Shown piece by piece: positions 59,202 to 64,000 of a stretch of DNA of 64,000 nt; the first letter of the stretch is position 1; every line of letters begins with the position of its first letter. Position numbers and translations under genes: made by a program. The notes below the pieces were generated by a model. The model was not told where the DNA came from and made no database searches. It worked only from the letters and a program-made list of their open reading frames with translations. Origin of the DNA: Heterotrichella gracilis (Eukaryota; Sar; Xanthophyceae; Tribonematales; Xanthonemataceae); assembly GCA_032358255.1 (NCBI GenBank), contig JAULBX010007774.1, forward strand, positions 55,809 to 119,808, written 5' to 3'.

Positions 59202-59233
59202 TACAATGCTACATGTTGACATGTAGCATTGTA
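59202..59233. repeat. Perfect 14-bp hairpin with 4-nt loop
   Basis: TACAATGCTACATG, loop TTGA, then the exact reverse complement. It has no poly-T tail or gene around it, so I call it only as an inverted repeat. Confidence 0.9.
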
Positions 59234-60577
59234 GTAATATATATAAGCGCACAAAACTGCAATTCAAAAGCGGCAGACCCATGTTCCGGTTCTGCATGCA
59301 TATTACACTTGCTTGGCATGCCCATAACATCCAATGCATGCCAATGCCGACATGAACCCCACAGTGCCAGGCACTTCAACGCCAACATATACCCCACATC
59401 ACCGAGCTAAAACAAGTTTGGAGACGTCGAAATGGGCTGCTTGCTTTAGATTGGCAAAGCTTGCGGTTGCTCGGAACTTCCGTACCTTTGTTTCATACCA
59501 AGCGCAGCCAAGCTCCCTATCGTGTGGGTTTGCGTAAGGCTATCACAGGCAAGCAGCTGCACCTTTTGTGTGCCACCTTCCGGAGGAGAGGAGAGGCCAG
59601 TCAGTGCGTGTCTTGCCTGCACGGCTCCCCCTCCACTGCCCCCCCCCCCCACTCAAGGGTTTTCACTGTGGTGTAGCTGCCTCCAAGCAAATTTACGTCA
59701 TACTCCAACCTGGCGCACGCGCGCGGTATTGCCGTGTGGTACAAAATGTCTGTACCAAAGTGTCCCAGCAACGCAACTTGTCAGGATATGACAGAATGTA
59801 ATGTACATTTTGACATTTCACGTGGTACCGTTTCCCGCCGCCTCGGTTCTGTCTGTGAAACGTCCGGCAGATTGTACGGACCTCGTGGCAAACGACGGTG
59901 CAAAACCACGTAAATATGTCGTCATCTGGTACAACTCCATCCGGAGCGTTTACGGTGCTCAGACCAAAATTACGCGAAATTACTGACAGGTGGGCAGTCG
60001 TTCGTCCTACTTGTAGGACACATGATGCACATGGGTCCATGTGCTACCGGTCTTGCGCGCCCGACGACAAACCCCTGCAAAAGTTCGCGCTATCGCTGCG
60101 ACCTGGCCAAAGGCTTTACAACGCAGTTTGCAACACTGCATCACCATTCACGCCCAATCCCACACGAGTACAGCACACTAGAACGTCGTTTCTATAGCAA
60201 AACTCAGCGTTTGAGCAACTGTCACAGGATGGAGGTCCAACCGCACTGCAGGTAAGCAGATTGCCGTCACTTGGCGGACTGGCGCCATACCTCTGGGAAC
60301 ACACAATCCACACGGCAGACCACAACTGATAGCACAGCTGCCTCTCAGAAAGCGATACTGCATTGGTTCATAGCTTTGTGTGTGTGACTGGGCCTGATCA
60401 AGCTCTGCGCATTCGCCCATCTGGGTAGCGTTGGTTCCTAAGCGGGAAAGTGCCCTCCACATGAGACTTGGCCCCACACTCGCAGCACTAACCTTCCGTC
60501 GTGCACAGGTCTCAAAGACAATAGTTCTGAACTGTTTGGGCACCCGGATTCGCGGGTAGCCGTAGCACCGAGCAGCC

Positions 60578-63500
60578 ATGGAGCTGTCGGGTGTCGCACT
60601 GGCGCTGGCAGTGCTACTGGCAGTGACTGTAGCACCCACCACAGGTAGGGCGGTAAACCCCATGCTTGCCGCGAACCTGCACCAATCGGGTATTCGTGAG
60701 GCTCTACAGCGTTTGGATGCAGGATATGGGCGGCAATTCCTGGTGATAGCATACATCGTCTGTGCCTTGTCATGCCACGCGGGAAGCAGTGTGGGAGGGG
60801 TGGATGGTCTTTGGAAGGGTGGTCGCACTTGGGTCTGCAGCGGCGCTGGCTTATTAATTGAAGTAGTTCCAAGTGAAGGAACCACGCTGGTGTTGCTGCT
60901 GCTCGTGCTAACCTGGAACTTTGCTTGGCCACAGGACTGCCTGCACCGGCCAACTTCACCAACCTCGTTGCTTCAGTCAGCCAACACGATAGCTCAGGCG
61001 GCGCAGCGACAGCAAACTTCTTGAACAGCCTCCTCGCCACAAAGGGAGGCGTGGGCAACGCAGTGACGTCTGTCAGAACAGCAGACAGCATAATCTTCTA
61101 CAAGAAAACCACCACCATCGAGACCTTCGTGGTGCCAATCAACAGCTCAGCGCTGCACAGCAATGGCACGCTACAAATATACAACAGCGGCTGTGGCTGC
61201 GGCTGTGGCTGCAACTGTGGATGCGGCTGTGGGAACCTCACCGTCCCACCAGCACCCACCATGTCCCCACCCCCACCAGCCCTCCCCTCACCAGCACCAG
61301 CCCCCTTGTCACCAGCACCGGCGCCTGGGCCAGCACAGCCAGTGGCGCCCGCGCCAGCGCCAATGATAGTGCCCACCATCCCCCCCATGCCCTCAGAGGC
61401 GCCCAGCGGTGGCCCACTGGGCCCAACCAGCGGCCCTTCCTCGGGTCCCTCAGCAGGGCCCTCACAGGGACCCACATCGGGCCCATCACAAGGGCCATCC
61501 GGCTTCCCTGACTTCCCCCCACAGCCAGGCTTCTTCCCTCCCGCACCCAGCCCCGGCGATAACCCAACCAATGGGCCTTCACCCGGACCACCCAACGGAG
61601 GCGGCGAGAGCCCAAGCCCCGGCCCAGGTACACACCAACCCACACACCGCCCCTCCCATTCCCACAACCACTGACCGGATAATGCGCACAAACTTGCTGT
61701 CATTCTTGCACTCTCAGCAGGGCATGCAGAGCCGCTTTGACTTCACATTATTCCTGGTGTGCCCCTTGCTGACCCCTTGTGACCTCCCCTGTCATAGGCA
61801 CATCCCCTGGCACATCCCCAGGGGCACCCTCACCTGGGGCCACCATCACACCCAGCCCACCCGGTACTGGACCAGGCGCCGCACCACCCCTCCCAAGCAC
61901 TCCTGGCAGCCCCGGCAGCCCCGGCACACCCGGTACCCCTGGCAGCCCAGGCAGCCCAGGCACCCCCGGTACCCCTGGCAGCCCCGGTACCCCCGGCACC
62001 CCTGGCGCCCCCGGCGCCCCCGGCCCTGAAGGTAATTCCCCTCCCTCACACACCAGTCACCACCCTCGGACAGCACTCACCATGCGGCGACAGTTTCTTT
62101 AGCCCCGCATTGCTGCTTATTGCTAGCTGTGCATACTTAAGCGCATTGCGCCACACAAATGCCCAACTGCCGGTGCTGACCATCGCGCCCTGATTCAGGT
62201 CTATCACCCAGCCCCAATCGGTCGCCAGGCAACCCCCGCAACCGGCCACCCAGCCCCCCCGGGACAACCAACGGCGGCATCTCACCCCCCCCGCTGTCAC
62301 CCCCCGACAACACCACGCCACCGGCACCAGCACCAGGGCCAGGTACCCATTCAAACCCTATACCTTCAATCATCGCTTCCTGCAAGTGTGCCTTGTCTGA
62401 TGCATCTCGACCCCTGGGCATTGCGATGCATGTGGCAAAGCACGTTGCACACTAAACCTACACATGTAGCAAGGTTCATGGTTGGCTTCCGACCTGCTGG
62501 CTAACCTGTATTTTCCCTTTCCGTGGCACAGGGCAGGACACCCCCGGGAGGTCACCTTTCACACCCAGGAAAAGGCCACCACCCGGGACCCCTGGCACCC
62601 CCGAGGCTCCTGGCACCCCAGGGACCCCCGGCACCCCGGGGACCCCGGGGACCCCTGGCACCCCAACCAGGTTCAGGCCTCCCGCGCCACCTGGCGACTT
62701 CTCGGGTGGGGTGTCACCGCCTCCCCCGCCCACCGACAACAACAGCACTGATTTTCCCACACCCCCGCCCCCAAGTAGGCCAGGCGGCGGCGAAGATACA
62801 CCCCCACCACCCGGCGGCGCGGCACTGCCCCCATCCCCTCCTGACATAGGTAAGCAGCCTGGCACAGACCACACAGCTCAGAATTGTCAGTCTGCAGTGT
62901 AAAGATTTGTCAACTTGGGCAGCATGAGTGCCTTCATACTATCATGGGTGCTTCCTAAGGGTCTAAGGTCTATCAATCTGTAAACCCTACACTCTAGCTG
63001 GTGGTCTGCATCTTACCTGCACCAGCCTCTGTACAAGGCTCCCAAGCTGTGCCCTATACATTGCTGATTTGCGTTGGCTGTGTCTCATGCAGAGCGCTCA
63101 CCAGCACCGGAGCGGTCACCCGCCACACCCAGGCATAGGCCACCACCCCCCGGTTTCACCCCTGGGGAGGACTCTCCACCACCACCTGGCGCACCTGGGG
63201 AGGACTTGTCACCACCGCCTCCCCGCAGATTCAGGCCCCCAACCCCACCTGATAACAATGGGGGCGGCGTGACCCCTCCCCCACCCACCAACAACAACGG
63301 GACGGACACTCCCACCCCACCCCCACCCCCTGAGAACAACGGCGGCGGCGGCGATCCCCCTCCACCACCATCCAATGGGGAGCTGTCACCGCCACCACCA
63401 TCCAACGGCGAGCTGTCACCACCACCACCACGCATCAGGATCAGGCCACCCAGCCCACCTGATAACAACGGGGGCGGCGTATTCCCACCACCACCATCCA

Positions 63501-64000
63501 ATGGCGAGGACTCCCCACCCCCCCCATCCAACGGCGAGAAGTCCCCACCACCACCATCAAACGGCGAGGACTCCCCACCACCACCATCCAATGGCGAGAA
63601 GTCCCCACCACCACCCATCAGGATCAGGCCACCCAGCCCACCTGATAACAATGGTGGCGGTCTCTTCCCCCCACCCCCCACCAATGGCGACCAGTCCCCA
63701 CCACCACCAGCAGGGACCCCGGCACCCCCACCACCCACAAACAACAACGGAACGGACACCCCCACCCCACCGCCCCCACCTGGTAACAACGGCGGCGGCG
63801 GCGATCCACCCCCGCCACCAACCAATGGCGAGCTGTCACCACCACCATCACCCAGGAATAGGCCACCCAGCCCACCTGACAACAACGGAGGGGGCCTGTC
63901 ACCACCACCACCATTGGTCATCGAGTCCCCACCACCCTCACCCGGCGGCGGCGCCCAGTCCCCACCACCCTCACCCGGCGGCGGCGCCCAGTCCCCACCA
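60578..64000 (+). CDS. Secreted collagen-like, proline-rich wall protein (3' partial)
   Basis: Exons 60578-60644, 60935-61627, 61798-62031, 62199-62342, 62532-62849 and 63093 onward stay in one frame to the window edge; at least 785 residues are visible. Exon 1 is a signal peptide ([20 protein letters not shown]). Exon 2 gives a small globular part with sites for N-glycosylation (NFT, NSS, NGT, NLT), then the cysteine run CGCGCGCNCGCGCG, then Pro/Ala/Ser-rich sequence and GPS repeats. Exon 3 encodes a collagen-like Gly-X-Y run ([12 protein letters not shown]). Exon 5 adds GTPGTPGTP. Exon 6 is built of SPPPP units with NNNG, NGGG and SNGE spacers, typical of hydroxyproline-rich extensin or pherophorin-type wall proteins. 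Every intron is phase 1 and each complete internal exon is a multiple of three. It should be secreted to the cell wall; a pherophorin domain is not seen in this part. Confidence 0.88.

Larger units (their letters stand above)
58914..60577. other. Divergent intergenic region, thiolase-like / wall protein
   Basis: About 1.66 kb between two start codons. It contains a 37-bp tandem repeat, a perfect hairpin at 59202-59233 and a C10 run near 59640. Open frames on both strands around 59461-60200 (for example minus 60040-59693) show no family pattern and are not called. Both promoters should be here. Confidence 0.45.

Noticed and set aside
60178-60885. A 235-codon minus-strand frame over the wall-protein start
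   Set aside because: No domain, overlaps the signal-peptide exon and first intron of the plus-strand gene, and lacks splice partners.
61098-63921. Long Gly-rich open frames on the minus strand (61098-61703, 63085-63921)
   Set aside because: They are complements of the proline-rich exons: CCN codons read as GGN on the other strand. The plus strand has the signal peptide and consistent phase 1 splicing.

Overview
The window is nuclear DNA of a green alga (Chlorophyta). Genes are intron-dense with GT-AG introns, starts sit in MAMATGGC-like contexts, several proteins look plastid-targeted, plant-type TTTAGGG/CCCTAAA repeats are scattered through introns, and there is a proline-rich cell-wall protein. 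A trebouxiophyte or related chlorophyte fits; the species cannot be named. There is no sign of prokaryotic operons, CRISPR, rRNA or tRNA.

I resolve fourteen protein genes, most as complete exon chains in which every splice phase agrees. Left to right: a DUF1771-Smr protein related to plant CID5/6/7 (+, cut at its 5' end); a PP2C phosphatase-protein kinase fusion (-); a plastid START/polyketide-cyclase-like protein (+); BLD10/CEP135, the centriole cartwheel protein, with 27 exons (-); an OTU deubiquitinase (+); a HEAT/ARM-repeat protein of unknown role (-); a plastid RlmN-type radical-SAM rRNA methyltransferase (+); an orphan single-pass membrane protein (-); a small plastid membrane protein (+); cytosolic HSP90 (+); gamma-tubulin complex component 5-like (-); the kinetochore protein SKA2 (+); a thiolase-like protein without catalytic residues (-); and a collagen-like, hydroxyproline-rich wall protein (+, running off the right edge).

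Three genes serve microtubules and mitosis: BLD10, GCP5 and SKA2. GCP5 and SKA2 are divergent, with 636 bp between their starts. Other divergent pairs are PP2C-kinase/START, BLD10/OTU, HEAT/RlmN and thiolase-like/wall protein. About 38.3-41.5 kb holds no gene I can support.

The most unusual signal lies in the introns. Several hold copies of the edge of a neighbouring exon together with its splice site (Smr, HEAT, RlmN, HSP90, GCP5). One RlmN intron is bounded by an exact 16-bp direct repeat centred on AGGT, the signature expected if an intron arose by segment duplication. A head-to-head telomeric repeat sits in an Smr intron between exact 18-bp direct repeats. Two palindromic, MITE-like elements lie in introns. 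Together these suggest a locus shaped by break-repair duplications.
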